A stretch of DNA of 64,000 nt from Sinosporangium siamense (GTDB taxonomy: Bacteria > Actinomycetota > Actinomycetes > Streptosporangiales > Streptosporangiaceae), in assembly GCF_016863435.1 (NCBI RefSeq), contig NZ_BOOW01000014.1, positions 1 through 64,000 of the forward strand, given 5' to 3'. Below, in pieces: positions 1 to 8,659 of the stretch; positions within the stretch are counted from its first letter, which is position 1; each line of letters begins with the position of its first letter. The notes under the pieces are model-generated. The model was not told the origin of the DNA. It searched no databases and was given only the letters and a program-made list of their open reading frames with translations. A program made the translations under genes and the position numbers.

Positions 1-32
1 CGGCGGGGGCGGGCGGGCCCGCCTCCGGCCTT

Positions 33-62
33 CCCTCTTTTGACCACCCCTCTTTTGACCAC
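33..62 (+). repeat. Perfect 15-bp tandem duplication
   Basis: CCCTCTTTTGACCAC occurs twice, at 33-47 and 48-62, in the open frame that runs into the XdhC gene (PSFDH twice). It is either a short in-frame repeat in an N-terminal extension or a leader duplication. Confidence 0.8.
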
Positions 63-80
63 GAATCCGGTATCGACCTC

Positions 81-794
81 GTGGGCGATCCGTCCCTCAT
101 CGGCCGCGCCGACCTCCACGCCACCGCCCGCCACCTGGACGTACGGCGGGAGCCGTACGTCATGGCCACCGTCGTCCGAGCCCAGCGCCCCACCAGCGCC
201 AAAGCCGGCGACCGCGCCCTGGTGCGCGCCGACGGCACCATCGAGGGCTTCGTCGGCGGCCACTGCGCCACCCACACCGTGCGCACCCAAAGCCTGCGCC
301 TCCTGGAAACCGGCTCAGCCGCCCTCCTCCGCATATCCCCTGAAACCACCGAACAAGTGGAAGAAGAGGGCTTCGTCAATGTCGGCCAGCCCTGCCTGTC
401 CGGCGGCACCCTGGAAATCTTCCTGGAACCCGTCATCCCACCCGTCCTGGTCCGCGTCCACGGCCAAGGCCCCATAGCCCGAGCTTTGGCCGACGTCGGC
501 GCCGCCCTCGGTTACCAGGTAGAAGGCGCGGGCGACCCCCTGGCCCCCGACACCTCCGCCGTCGTCGTCGCCTCCCACGGCGTCGACGAACTCCCGGCCC
601 TGCGCGCCGCCCTCGACGCGGCGGTGCCGTACGTTGGCCTCATCGCCAGCCGCAAACGCGCCGCGAGCGTCCTCACCAACCTCCCCGGCGGCGACCGAGT
701 CCACAGCCCCGCCGGCCTCAACCTCGGCGCCCGAACCCCTGGCGAAGTCGCCTTATCGGTCTACGCCCAGTTCGTCACACTGACACGAGGCTGA
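81..794 (+). CDS. XdhC/CoxI-family molybdenum hydroxylase accessory protein (5' end may lie outside the window)
   Basis: Likely cytoplasmic chaperone that helps load or sulfurate the molybdenum cofactor of xanthine- or CO-dehydrogenase-type enzymes. The N-terminal part has the XdhC_CoxI signature (ATVVRAQRPTSAKAGDRALV, then GFVGGHC around residues 57-63), and the C-terminal half is a Rossmann-like XdhC_C domain (VASHGVDELPALRAAL, YVGLIASRKRA, then a Gly-rich end). The 237 aa length from the GTG at 81 suits short actinobacterial members. The frame stays open to the left window edge, and two in-frame 15-bp repeats encoding PSFDH lie at 33-62, so the true start could be upstream. A CoxG-like gene lies at 8660, but no structural subunits are visible. 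Family call is firm; the partner enzyme is unknown. Confidence 0.82.
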   Translation: MGDPSLIGRADLHATARHLDVRREPYVMATVVRAQRPTSAKAGDRALVRADGTIEGFVGGHCATHTVRTQSLRLLETGSAALLRISPETTEQVEEEGFVNVGQPCLSGGTLEIFLEPVIPPVLVRVHGQGPIARALADVGAALGYQVEGAGDPLAPDTSAVVVASHGVDELPALRAALDAAVPYVGLIASRKRAASVLTNLPGGDRVHSPAGLNLGARTPGEVALSVYAQFVTLTRG

Positions 795-940
795 CGAACG
801 AAACCCGGTCTCCGGCGGACCTCAGCCCTCTGGAGACCGATCACGCTCGTTAGTGTTCGCGTTCACCCATCAGGCGCACTTCCACGTTAAGGCGTCGTGG
901 AACATCCCCGCCGGTCACACCATATATAAGGGATTATTCC

Positions 941-1629
941 CTACCACGTCAGACCATATTCCCGCCATAGTCGCTGCAGTTTGCGTCGCTTTTCCTGGAG
1001 GTCCTGAGATACCTCCAATCCGGCATAGGCGAACGCTTCAGCGAGGAGTTTCCATGTAACTTTACCCGGGTCGCATTCCCATATCACCTTTGCCAATGCC
1101 AGCGCAGCCTGGGTGCCCACTTCGCCTCCCTGCCAGCGCAACGCTTCCACCGTGCTCTCGACGTGCAGATCCAGGTTGTCTTCACAGTGCGCCCAACTGT
1201 TCCACGCCTTCGCGCCCCTAATATCACCGATATACCGCAGCCCCTCCAGCACCAGGAAACATTCCTGATGATTGTCGAAGCCCAATAAATCGACCGCCTC
1301 CTGGCGGCTCTCGCGTGCTGGTCTTCCCAGATTTGGCGTAGGGCCCGCGGGAGTCGTAGTCCGCTCCATTGCCCGTGCAGGAGATCGGCGTTAAGCCAGC
1401 AGGTGTAGTGCTCGGTAGTCACCGCGGCTGTGATCACCGTCATATGGAAAAGGTAGCGCTGGGTGAGGTCACCGAGATCGAAGGCGGTACGGCCCGACCA
1501 AGCCAGGTCAGGAGGGAGCATGACAAGGCCATCCCTCGGCCCACGTAGTGAGGCCAGGGAGTCGGGCAGGGTGTGAGGCACCTCAGACCATCGGGATGGC
1601 ATTGTGGTTCCGACCTGACAACCGGTCAC
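941..1629 (-). pseudogene. Unknown actinobacterial protein, split by a frameshift near 1310-1325
   Basis: Two overlapping frames on the minus strand each look coding over only part of their length. The upstream frame (start 1629) gives a convincing N-terminus (DLAWSGRTAFDLGDLTQRY, then LNADLLHGQWSGLRLPRALR) and turns into Arg/Trp/Cys-rich nonsense after about residue 107 (IWEDQHAR). The other frame becomes protein-like at exactly that point (ESRQEAVDLLGFDNHQECF to LWREYGLTW, stop at 941). Joined, they give a protein of about 230 aa. The N-terminal motif resembles a short conserved actinomycete family of unknown function that I recall from other genomes. Either a real inactivating indel or a sequencing error; function not assigned. 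Confidence 0.5.
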
Positions 1630-1743
1630 CGTCGCATTCTCCCGCAGATGAAGGGCTCCGGGGCGCGGGGCGCTTCCGGAGCCTTGGATGGTCCTCGCTC
1701 AAGCCGGGTTCTTCATGTAAATGCGGTTGAGTTCAGTGGGTCG

Positions 1744-2604
1744 TCAGTTTGTGTGTTTGAGGATGGCTTCGGAGATGGTGGGGATGAAGGCGGACGGCAT
1801 TACGTGGCCCATTCCCTCGAGGGGGAGGAAGACGGCGCCGGGAATCTTGTCGGCTATTTCCTTGCCGTGTTCGAAGGGGGCCATGGGGTCTTCCGTGCCG
1901 TGGATCACCAGGGTGGGGGTGGTGATCGAGGCGATCAGGCCGGAGCGGTCGCGGGAGGCGAAGGCGGCGGCGGTGTGGTTCTGCATGGCGTGGGCCGCCG
2001 AGGCGCCGGCGCGGGCGGCGTCGCGGGCGATGATCTGGCGTGTCGCCGCCTCGTCGAACTCGGTCGCCGAGCCGGTCAGGATGCGGGCGAGCTCGAGCTG
2101 ATGAGCGATGCGTGCTTCCTCCGTGAGCGGGGGATCGGTCTGCCCCCTTTGCATCCAGGCGGCCACGCGCGGGTCCACCGTGGCGCCCCGGAAGGTGCCG
2201 GTGGTGGGATCGAGCGGATTGGCGCTGGACATGATCACAGTCAGGGTCTGCAGGCGCCCGGGGTGCTCCAGGGCGATCTCCTGCGCGATCATGCCGCCCA
2301 TCGACGCCCCGACCACATGCGCCGTGGACACCCCAAGGCCGTCGAGCAGCCCCACCGCGTCCGCCGCCAGGTCGAGCGAGGTGTACGGCTGAGCCGCGAA
2401 GTCGACCTTGCCCGACAGGCCGGTGTCCCGGTTGTCGTAGCGGATCACGTAGCGCCCGCCGTCGCTGAGCGCTGTGCAGAGGGCGTCCGGCCAGGCGGTG
2501 CCCGTCGCGCCCAGGCCCATGATCAGGAGCACTGCCGGGTCTTTCGGGTCGCCGAACGTCTCGCACCACAGCTGTACGCCGTTGCTTTCCACCAAATGCT
2601 CCAT
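1744..2604 (-). CDS. Alpha/beta-fold hydrolase
   Basis: Cytosolic esterase/hydrolase of the alpha/beta fold. The nucleophile elbow GASMGG (Ser about residue 101 from this start), the oxyanion-side motif LIMGLGATGTAW, the late acid in HGTEDPMAP and the histidine in EGMGHVMP are all present, so the Ser-Asp-His triad is complete. Start chosen at the ATG at 2604, 11 nt after AAAGGAG; an in-frame ATG at 2628 lacks a better site. 286 aa is normal for the family. It lies 79 bp downstream of a TetR gene on the same strand and is probably co-transcribed with it or controlled by it. Substrate not predictable; members of this group include aclacinomycin methylesterase-like enzymes. Confidence 0.85.
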   Translation of the reverse strand: MEHLVESNGVQLWCETFGDPKDPAVLLIMGLGATGTAWPDALCTALSDGGRYVIRYDNRDTGLSGKVDFAAQPYTSLDLAADAVGLLDGLGVSTAHVVGASMGGMIAQEIALEHPGRLQTLTVIMSSANPLDPTTGTFRGATVDPRVAAWMQRGQTDPPLTEEARIAHQLELARILTGSATEFDEAATRQIIARDAARAGASAAHAMQNHTAAAFASRDRSGLIASITTPTLVIHGTEDPMAPFEHGKEIADKIPGAVFLPLEGMGHVMPSAFIPTISEAILKHTN

Positions 2605-2669
2605 CGAACGTGACACTCCTTTGCGCATAGCGAAACAGACCCCCGTGCATCACTCTTTGAGAGTCGTGA

Positions 2670-2695
2670 AAAGTTTACGATGGTTAACGTTTTGC
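2670..2695. promoter_or_regulatory. Possible TetR operator between regulator and hydrolase
   Basis: The short gap between the two minus-strand genes holds an imperfect dyad, GTTTAC then GATG then GTTAAC, with A/T-rich shoulders; GTTAAC at 2683-2688 is itself palindromic and overlaps the TetR stop codon. Suggestive of a TetR-family site but short and unproven. Confidence 0.3.
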
Positions 2696-3334
2696 CTCAA
2701 CTGGGTGATCGGCGGCGGGCGGCCACATCAGTGCGAGCATCTGCGAGCGCAGGTTCCTCCGGATCAGTTCGGTGTCACGGCTCAGCCCCGCGGCGATCAC
2801 CGAGGTCGCCATCCCCATCACGCATACGACCGCCATCTGAGCCGGCAGACCGGCCATCTCGGGCCGCGCGCCGGTGACCACGTTCACCCACGTGTCGCGC
2901 AGCGTCTGCATCTCGTCGTTGAAACGCCGCCGATCCTCGTCCGGGAGCCGCGGCAACTCTCCCTGGAGCACCAATGTCAACGCCTGGTTCTCCAGAGACG
3001 CCTCCACGAACCAGTCCACGACCGCGACCACCGTCTCCTCCGGTCCGCCGGTCTGCGCTTCAAGGACGGCGTTCATTCCATCCCGCATGCGATCGATCGA
3101 CAGTTCGATCAGCGCGATGAGAATGGCCTGCTTGCTGCGGAAGTGCCGATACACCGCCGGCCCGGTGACCCCCGCCGCCGCACCGATGTCGTCGATTCCC
3201 GTGGCGGCATAACCGCGCTCGACGAAGAGGCGCGCCGCCTGGAGCAGGATGACGCGCTTGCGCACACCGTGCTTGCGTCCGTTGGCGATGAGCGTCTCCA
3301 ATTGGGCCATGTCGGCGCGCTCGGATTCGGCCAC
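2684..3334 (-). CDS. TetR/AcrR-family transcriptional regulator
   Basis: Dimeric ligand-responsive repressor, 216 aa. The N-terminal TetR helix-turn-helix is clear (AARLFVERGYAATGIDDIG, then AGVTGPAVYRHFRSKQAIL, recognition helix about residues 55-65); the remainder is a helical ligand-binding domain with the C-terminal pattern seen in many actinobacterial TetR_C proteins. The GTG at 3334 is chosen because GGAGGG ends 6 nt upstream; the same frame is open far upstream but there reads as antisense to the phosphotransferase gene. It precedes the hydrolase gene on the same strand and is divergent from the phosphotransferase (78-bp gap), so either neighbour may be its target. Confidence 0.88.
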   Translation of the reverse strand: MAESERADMAQLETLIANGRKHGVRKRVILLQAARLFVERGYAATGIDDIGAAAGVTGPAVYRHFRSKQAILIALIELSIDRMRDGMNAVLEAQTGGPEETVVAVVDWFVEASLENQALTLVLQGELPRLPDEDRRRFNDEMQTLRDTWVNVVTGARPEMAGLPAQMAVVCVMGMATSVIAAGLSRDTELIRRNLRSQMLALMWPPAADHPVEAKR

Positions 3335-3412
3335 TGAGTTCCCTCCGTTGTCAGGTCGGCAGAATGCATGATGCACGATGCGCAAACGATCCACTCGAAG
3401 GGAATGTGCGAG

Positions 3413-4186
3413 GTGCCCGACCGTGAAGTGCTGGTAGGCGGAGTAAACGAGGTCGTGCGCATCGGGGCCACCGTACGGCGTCCCACCGGAACATGGTCGC
3501 CGATGGTGCACGAGTTGCTGCGGCACCTGCGGCGGCGGGGTTTCACGGCGGCGCCGTCCCTGCACGGAGTGACCGAGGACGGATTCGAGATCCTCGACTT
3601 TTTGCCGGGGAAGGTGCCGGGCTATCCCCTGCCACCGGCCGCCACCACCCGGAAGGCGCTGGAGAGCGCGGCGGCGCTGTTGCGGGCCTACCACGACTGC
3701 ACGGTGGACTTCGTGGCCGAAGCGCCGTCGGAAGGATGGATGCTTCTGGCGCTCAGCCCCGCCGAGGTCATATGCCACGGGGATTACGCGCCATACAACT
3801 GCGTGCTGGACGGCGACACCGTGGTGGGCGTCATCGACTTCGACACCGCGCACCCGGGAACCCGGCTGTGGGACATCGCCTATGCGGTTTACCGGTGGGC
3901 GCCGACGACCTCCCCGGCCAACCCCGACGGTTTCGGCACGCCGGAGGAACAGGCCGAACGGGCCCGTCTCTTCTGCGACCACTACGGACTGGACGAGGAC
4001 GACAGAGCCGGCCTGGTCGACACCGTGATCGCCCGCCTGCACGCACTGGTGGCCTTCATGAAGGCCCAGGCGGCAGTCGGCCACCCCGCTTTCACCGGCC
4101 ACTTGGCGGCCGGCCACCACCTCCACTATCTAGCGGATGCCGAGCACATGGACCGGCAACGCCGGCTCTTCGAGCGTTTCCTTTAG
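3413..4186 (+). CDS. Aminoglycoside phosphotransferase-family kinase (APH)
   Basis: Protein-kinase-like small-molecule phosphotransferase, 257 aa. The catalytic loop HGDYAPYN is at residues 122-129 (Asp125 as base, Asn129 for metal) and the DFG-equivalent IDFD at 141-144. The N-terminal nucleotide lobe is short. GTG 3413 is preferred because GAAGGGA sits 9 nt upstream; ATGs at 3368 and 3404 lack spacing for a site. Family members phosphorylate aminoglycosides, homoserine, choline or sugars; nothing here fixes the substrate, and a chromosomal resistance role should not be assumed. Divergent from the TetR gene. Confidence 0.85.
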   Translation: MPDREVLVGGVNEVVRIGATVRRPTGTWSPMVHELLRHLRRRGFTAAPSLHGVTEDGFEILDFLPGKVPGYPLPPAATTRKALESAAALLRAYHDCTVDFVAEAPSEGWMLLALSPAEVICHGDYAPYNCVLDGDTVVGVIDFDTAHPGTRLWDIAYAVYRWAPTTSPANPDGFGTPEEQAERARLFCDHYGLDEDDRAGLVDTVIARLHALVAFMKAQAAVGHPAFTGHLAAGHHLHYLADAEHMDRQRRLFERFL

Positions 4187-4292
4187 CCCGCCTCCGGTCA
4201 GGGGCAGGCCCGGACTTCTTCCACATTCCCTTCCGGCACATGCCTGTCCCACTCCTCCGGGGCAAGGATGTGGGGTGGGATCAGTGGCGTCA

Positions 4293-5579
4293 TCAGCTGC
4301 CGAGCATCGTTAGATAGCGCGGGAGCTGCTCCTTCTCCTCGGCGAACGCCGTTCCGCCGAAGACCGCTCCGAGATACTCCTGGGACCGGTGGAATCGTTT
4401 GAGCGCCTCTTTCATGGGGGTGGCCGAGGTCGTGCCGTAGCGTTCCACGAAGCGGTGGTCGGCGGCCTCGGGGGAGAGGCGTCCGCCGTAGGCGTCCTCC
4501 AGAGCCGCTGCGAGTTCCGGGCGCACGATGACGGCCTCGTAGAGTTCGGGGCTCTGGATCCGCAGCACGAGCAGCCGGAGCACGACGTCCGGCCGCAGCC
4601 TGTGCAGCTCGGGGTCGGCCTGGGCGATGGTGCGCATGACCGAGTAGGCGTTCAGCACCCGTTTGATGCGGCGCGGGTTGGGGGCGACCATCTCCTCCAG
4701 GAGGTGGGCGTGTGCCTCCAGCTCCTGCGGCAGGGTCAGGTGGCCGAGAAAGGCGCCGGTGTCTATCGGCATGAGGGTCAGCGGAAGCTGAATCATCTTG
4801 TCGAGATATTCGTCGCCGATCTCGACGACCTTTGCGGCCTCGAAGCCGAAGTCGCGATACTTTACGGCGACGCCGCGGTCGACGACATTCTTCGCGATGG
4901 CCATGACCACGATGACGTTGCGCAGGTCCAAAAACAGCTTTACCGACTCCAGCAGGTCGATGATCTCGTGGGGTTCGCATCGATCCAGGTCGTCAATGAA
5001 GATCACCAGACGCGAGCCGTTTTCCGCCACCACATCCGCTTGAGCCTGCAGGGTTTTGCGTAGATTGCGAATCTCGCTCTCGACCATACCCCGCTGTTCG
5101 GCATATTGCTTGGAGACCTCCTTGATCTTTTCGATGCTGACATTGCCGCCAGAGGCCTTCCTGAGCAGCACGTCGGAGGTCAGGGTGGCGATGACATGTC
5201 CGAGCCTGCCGACCACCTCGCGAAACCGCTGTTTCCCGTCCTCCTTCAACGTGTCCTGCAGGGTGTGCAGGAGCGGCAGGAGCATCGTCGGCTCCTTGCG
5301 GTGCACCCACGGGTTGAAATGCACTCTGACGGTGCGGTCGGCATAATCGCCGGCCAGGCTCTCGTCGATCATTCGCAGCAGGCTGGACTTTCCGCTTCCC
5401 CAGGGCCCGAAGACGCCGATCGTGAACGGCGTCTCGGTGGTCTCGCCGGTGATTATCGACACCAGCGGTCTGACATATCGCTGGAAGCCGAGCCCGTCCG
5501 ATTTCAGACCGACAGGCGCATCCGACAACACCAGGCAGGGGTTCTCCACAAGACTCCAATCCACGGGCGGGGAATTCAC
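4293..5579 (-). CDS. KAP-family P-loop NTPase
   Basis: STAND-like ATPase of the KAP clade, 428 aa. Walker A is GPWGSGKSS at residues 58-66, preceded by the typical TIGVFGPW strand; Walker B is LVIFIDDLDR at 191-200 with the DDLDR form diagnostic of KAP proteins; FNPWVH at 88-93 is another KAP hallmark. A helical, possibly coiled insertion (about 140-185) lies between the two motifs. No transmembrane helices are evident, unlike many KAP proteins. Some relatives act in phage exclusion or membrane-associated signalling. It stands alone between the phosphotransferase gene and a stretch of insertion-sequence debris, a context often seen for mobile defence genes. Biological role unproven. Confidence 0.85.
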   Translation of the reverse strand: MNSPPVDWSLVENPCLVLSDAPVGLKSDGLGFQRYVRPLVSIITGETTETPFTIGVFGPWGSGKSSLLRMIDESLAGDYADRTVRVHFNPWVHRKEPTMLLPLLHTLQDTLKEDGKQRFREVVGRLGHVIATLTSDVLLRKASGGNVSIEKIKEVSKQYAEQRGMVESEIRNLRKTLQAQADVVAENGSRLVIFIDDLDRCEPHEIIDLLESVKLFLDLRNVIVVMAIAKNVVDRGVAVKYRDFGFEAAKVVEIGDEYLDKMIQLPLTLMPIDTGAFLGHLTLPQELEAHAHLLEEMVAPNPRRIKRVLNAYSVMRTIAQADPELHRLRPDVVLRLLVLRIQSPELYEAVIVRPELAAALEDAYGGRLSPEAADHRFVERYGTTSATPMKEALKRFHRSQEYLGAVFGGTAFAEEKEQLPRYLTMLGS

Positions 5580-5939
5580 GCGCCGACGCGTTATGCATTG
5601 TGCATTCTCGATATGCAGGGGGAGGCCGATTGTCGCAGATCGTTACGGGGATCCGGATTTCGGGCCGACCTTAACCCCTCACTCCGGTCCGTACGTGAGC
5701 CGGGAAGACCGAACCACGATCAGTCCTCACAACCTGTTTGGATGCTGTTCCGTCCTGACTTGGCTGCGGGCATGTCGTCCTCATGCTCTTTGGAAGGGGT
5801 GGACCTCCAGAACTTCTCCCGCCCTCGCCTAGCTTGCATCGCTACATGCATGGGGGAGGTGTGGAGAGCTACTGCGCCGTCGGGTCGGCGGGCACCGGAC
5901 ACTTTCGAGATCACGATCAGATTGAGGCCGGTGCGGGCC
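5580..5939. other. Intergenic stretch at the edge of the accessory patch
   Basis: No convincing gene. Short ORFs on both strands have biased, non-protein-like composition. The stretch leads into the transposase relic and is presumably eroded mobile DNA. Confidence 0.5.
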
Positions 5940-6065
5940 GGCGTTGGTGCTGGGACGCACCACAGGTGCTGGGGGTCGATGAGTTCGCCTGGCGCAGGCC
6001 ATGCCTACGTTACGGTGCTGGTCGATGTGGGGGGCGGTCATGTGGTCGATCGACCTGTTCCTTGA
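5940..6065 (+). pseudogene. ISL3-family transposase relic
   Basis: One frame reads VLGVDEFAWRR (from 5966), and the next frame reads HAYVTVLVDVGGGHVVDRP (from 6000). Together these match the DDE-start block of ISL3 transposases, which typically run GVDEFALRRG-H-Y-TVLVDV-VDLLP. A one-base shift separates the halves and a stop follows at 6063, so only a broken fragment survives. No intact ends recognised. Confidence 0.65.
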
Positions 6066-6169
6066 CGCAGCGGGCCATGGCGCGCCAACTGGCGAGAGGA
6101 AGTATGTCCGACGTTGTCGCCCTCCTGTCAGGGCCGACACAGGGAAGATGGACTGAGCTTGGTGATGGC

Positions 6170-6229
6170 CTTTGAGGCTCCTTTGGGACTACTGTTGGCC
6201 CAACGGCATCCCCAAAGGAGCTCTCAAAG
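6170..6229 (+). promoter_or_regulatory. Inverted repeat that encloses the ribosome binding site of the next gene
   Basis: Left arm CTTTGAGGCTCCTTTGGG (6170-6187) is nearly the reverse complement of the right arm CCCAAAGGAGCTCTCAAAG (6211-6229), with one unpaired base; the loop is about 23 nt. The right arm contains the Shine-Dalgarno AAAGGAG (6214-6220) and ends at the base before the GTG start (6230). As RNA the stem would hide the SD; as DNA it could be an operator or an element end. Confidence 0.75.
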
Positions 6230-7996
6230 GTGACAGCGTCGCTGGAAGCACTCGAGAAGATCTTGTCTGGCACAACCGCTGCTAAGTGCGAGACCGAGAA
6301 TCTTGACTTCAAGCAGGCGAAGCCTGTCCTGAAGGAGGCGTTCCAAGATCTTGCCGAGGCATGCGTGTGCTTCGCCAATGCCAGTGGTGGGACCGTGATT
6401 GTCGGAGTTATTGACAACAAAGCGGGCGAAGAAGCCTTTGTTGGCTGCGAAATAGAGGCGGGAATCCTCAGGGGCAAGATTCACCAACTTACAACTCCTT
6501 CACTGCTTGTTGAAGTAAAAACGCTAGAATTTTCTGGGAGGCGGCTTCTGGAGATTATCGTTCCAGAAGGGCTGGAGGTTTACTCCACGACAAAAGGTTA
6601 CGCCTACCAGCGAATCAATGCAGACTGCTTGCCGATGCGCCCGCTAGACATAACTCGACTATCTGAGGAGCGTCGCGGTTTTGACTGGTCGGCTACTGCA
6701 AGCGGAAGACCCCTGGACGACGTTGATCCGCTTGCTCTGCGGTATTGTAGAAGACTTCTTTCCGGTTCGGCGGACCCGGTGCGACAGCGATATGCGCGAT
6801 TTGGGGATGCTGATCTGCTTAACACGCTTCAAGCGATTGCGAATGATGGGAGTCTCTCGCGCTCTGGCGAGCTAATGTTCTGCCAGGATCCATCTACAAT
6901 CGGGCCCAGTGCTGCCGTCTACCAGCACAGACGGACTCAATCGGGTGAGGCTGACGCAGTGCTGCGACTGAGTGCCCCACTCGTACTCGCCTTCGATGAG
7001 GTACTTCAAGCTATCCGGGCCCGGCAGGGAATCACACCTGTGACACTAGCTGATGGTCGCCAGCTGCAGATTGAGGATTATCCGTCTGCTGCTATACGCG
7101 AGGCGCTGGTAAACGCGTTTATCCATGGAGATTGGCGGCTGCGGGCTTCGGTACAGATTGAGCACTCTCCGCAATACCTACGTATTGAGTCTCCAGGGCC
7201 GCTTGTTTCCGGAGTAAATACGAGCAACATTCTGACCCGAGGATCTCGGGCGCGCTATCCAGCACTAGCTGCTGGATTTCGGCTCCTCGGCCTGGCCGAG
7301 GAGGTCGGTCAAGGTGTCGATCGAATGTATCGTGAGATGATCAAATCTGGGCGGGATGTGCCCGTGATCGAGGAAGACGCCGATCGCGTGTCTGTGCTCT
7401 TTCGTGGCGAGCCGCCTAATACTCGTATAGCAAAATTCGTAGCTTCCCTTCCAGAGGAGGAACAAGACGATACCGATGCGATGATTATCATCCGAATGCT
7501 ATGCACGAAACGTACGGCTCGTTCCTCTGATGTTGCGCCGGCTATACAAAGGTCGCAAGACGAGGCTCAAGCCGCTCTGCGGCGGCTGGCGGTCGATCCC
7601 GTGAATGTACTGGAGCCAACGCGAGCCACTATGCAGCACCGGTACCCGATCTATCGTCTCAGGGCCGAAGTGGTGGCCCGTTTGGGAAGTGCCGTTGACT
7701 ATCACAGTCGAGCTGTAGACGATATCGACAAGAAGATCATTGAGCACGTGCAGGACTATGGTGAAGTAAATAATCGAACCATCCAGCGCTTGTTTGATAT
7801 AGATGTCTATCAGGCCCGAGATATCCTGAGGGACCTTGTTGGTAGAGAGCTTCTCATGCGGACGTCTGAACAGAAGCGTGGCACGGCTGTTCGATATGGC
7901 CCCGGGCCTAAGTTTCCTAAGTCGAAAGGTAATCGCCGAAAAAGGGCGTCGAGGACATCTTCTGGCAGAAATCCGGAAAAAGAGACATCCTTTTAG
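6230..7996 (+). CDS. Schlafen/AlbA_2-domain protein with RecG-type C-terminal ATP-binding domain
   Basis: 588 aa. The N-terminal 130 residues form an AlbA_2 (Schlafen-like) domain: ENLDFKQA at 23-30 carries the conserved E-F-K, and NASGGTVIVGV at 50-60 is the Gly-rich turn. The middle has the HATPase_c_4 block of DUF4062/RecG-like regulators (REALVNAFIHGDW at 290-302 with the N-A-H core, IESPGPL at 319-325). The last 170 residues look like paired winged helices, ending in a basic Arg/Lys tail. GTG 6230 has AAAGGAG 9 nt upstream, inside a hairpin. Base composition is clearly lower in GC than both flanks, indicating transfer. Relatives are transcription factors or defence-associated proteins; the role here is unproven. 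Confidence 0.8.
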   Translation: MTASLEALEKILSGTTAAKCETENLDFKQAKPVLKEAFQDLAEACVCFANASGGTVIVGVIDNKAGEEAFVGCEIEAGILRGKIHQLTTPSLLVEVKTLEFSGRRLLEIIVPEGLEVYSTTKGYAYQRINADCLPMRPLDITRLSEERRGFDWSATASGRPLDDVDPLALRYCRRLLSGSADPVRQRYARFGDADLLNTLQAIANDGSLSRSGELMFCQDPSTIGPSAAVYQHRRTQSGEADAVLRLSAPLVLAFDEVLQAIRARQGITPVTLADGRQLQIEDYPSAAIREALVNAFIHGDWRLRASVQIEHSPQYLRIESPGPLVSGVNTSNILTRGSRARYPALAAGFRLLGLAEEVGQGVDRMYREMIKSGRDVPVIEEDADRVSVLFRGEPPNTRIAKFVASLPEEEQDDTDAMIIIRMLCTKRTARSSDVAPAIQRSQDEAQAALRRLAVDPVNVLEPTRATMQHRYPIYRLRAEVVARLGSAVDYHSRAVDDIDKKIIEHVQDYGEVNNRTIQRLFDIDVYQARDILRDLVGRELLMRTSEQKRGTAVRYGPGPKFPKSKGNRRKRASRTSSGRNPEKETSF

Positions 7997-8000
7997 GATT

Positions 8001-8183
8001 TCACACCGACACGCCGTTCAGGGGCGCGATCAGCACGGTCCGGCCTTGCTGAAGGCGGATGGCCGCCCAAATGTCTCGTGCGGACTCCCCCGGCAATGGC
8101 GCATCGTCAGGGTTCAGTTCACCGTAGAGCGCCGGCAGCGTCGGCAGGTCCGTCTCAGCGGCCGGTCGGATGGTGATCGTCAC
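8001..8183 (-). pseudogene. Truncated GNAT acetyltransferase (N-terminal 55-60 residues)
   Basis: The reading frame starts with a typical GNAT opening (ITIRPAAETDLPTLPALYGEL, then the acidic PDDAPLP linker and a helix ending GRTVLIA) but stops after 60 codons, before the acetyl-CoA binding motif A. The break lies 4 bp from the end of the lower-GC Schlafen-type gene, so that segment's arrival, or a linked deletion, most likely removed the rest of the gene. The missing part was not found elsewhere in the window. Confidence 0.65.
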
Positions 8184-8261
8184 CTGCCCGAGCTTATGAA
8201 GGATCCGAGCATCGCGGCCGATGGCGTCTTGAGAAAGCCGGTCCCGTCCGCCCGGGTCCCA

Positions 8262-8420
8262 AGCCGCGACAGTGTGCTAAAGGCCATCCGAGTCGTGCGG
8301 GTCGCCCGCTGCAGCGCGGTCAAGGCCCGCACCCAGGCGGTCGACCAGATCCTGGGCATACTTTTCTCCGCTCCCGGGAGGACCGCCTGTGCGAGGGGCG
8401 GCCAGAGGAGCGTGGGGTGA
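8262..8420 (+). pseudogene. IS110-family transposase relic
   Basis: The frame from about 8274 reads VLKAIRVVRVARCSAVKARTQAVDQI, then LFSAPG. This matches the helical block between the two IS110 transposase domains (usually ALRVARRSAVKARTQAANQL-LLVTAP). Only about 50 codons survive, without the DEDD or Transposase_20 motifs. Confidence 0.65.
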
Positions 8421-8659
8421 GTGGGACTACGTTCTGGGGCATGGGACGGGCGTCTTGCGCACCGGGTATGCCGGATGATTGGAGAGCCGATTATCGGCAC
8501 TCCCGCCGGCATGCAAACGGCCTGCCCGGTGGTCATCTGGCAAGTGCCCAGCTCAAGGTACGGGGATCGGGGCTGAAAAGCTTGTGAGGGAGCGGGCATA
8601 AGTTGCCATTATCGGTTCGGGGGAGGTCGTCTAGGCTCGGCCGATCTGGAGGTGTTCGG

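Noticed and set aside
3335-4126. N-terminal extension of the TetR frame upstream of 3334
   Set aside because: It runs antisense through the phosphotransferase gene, whereas GTG 3334 has an ideal ribosome site.
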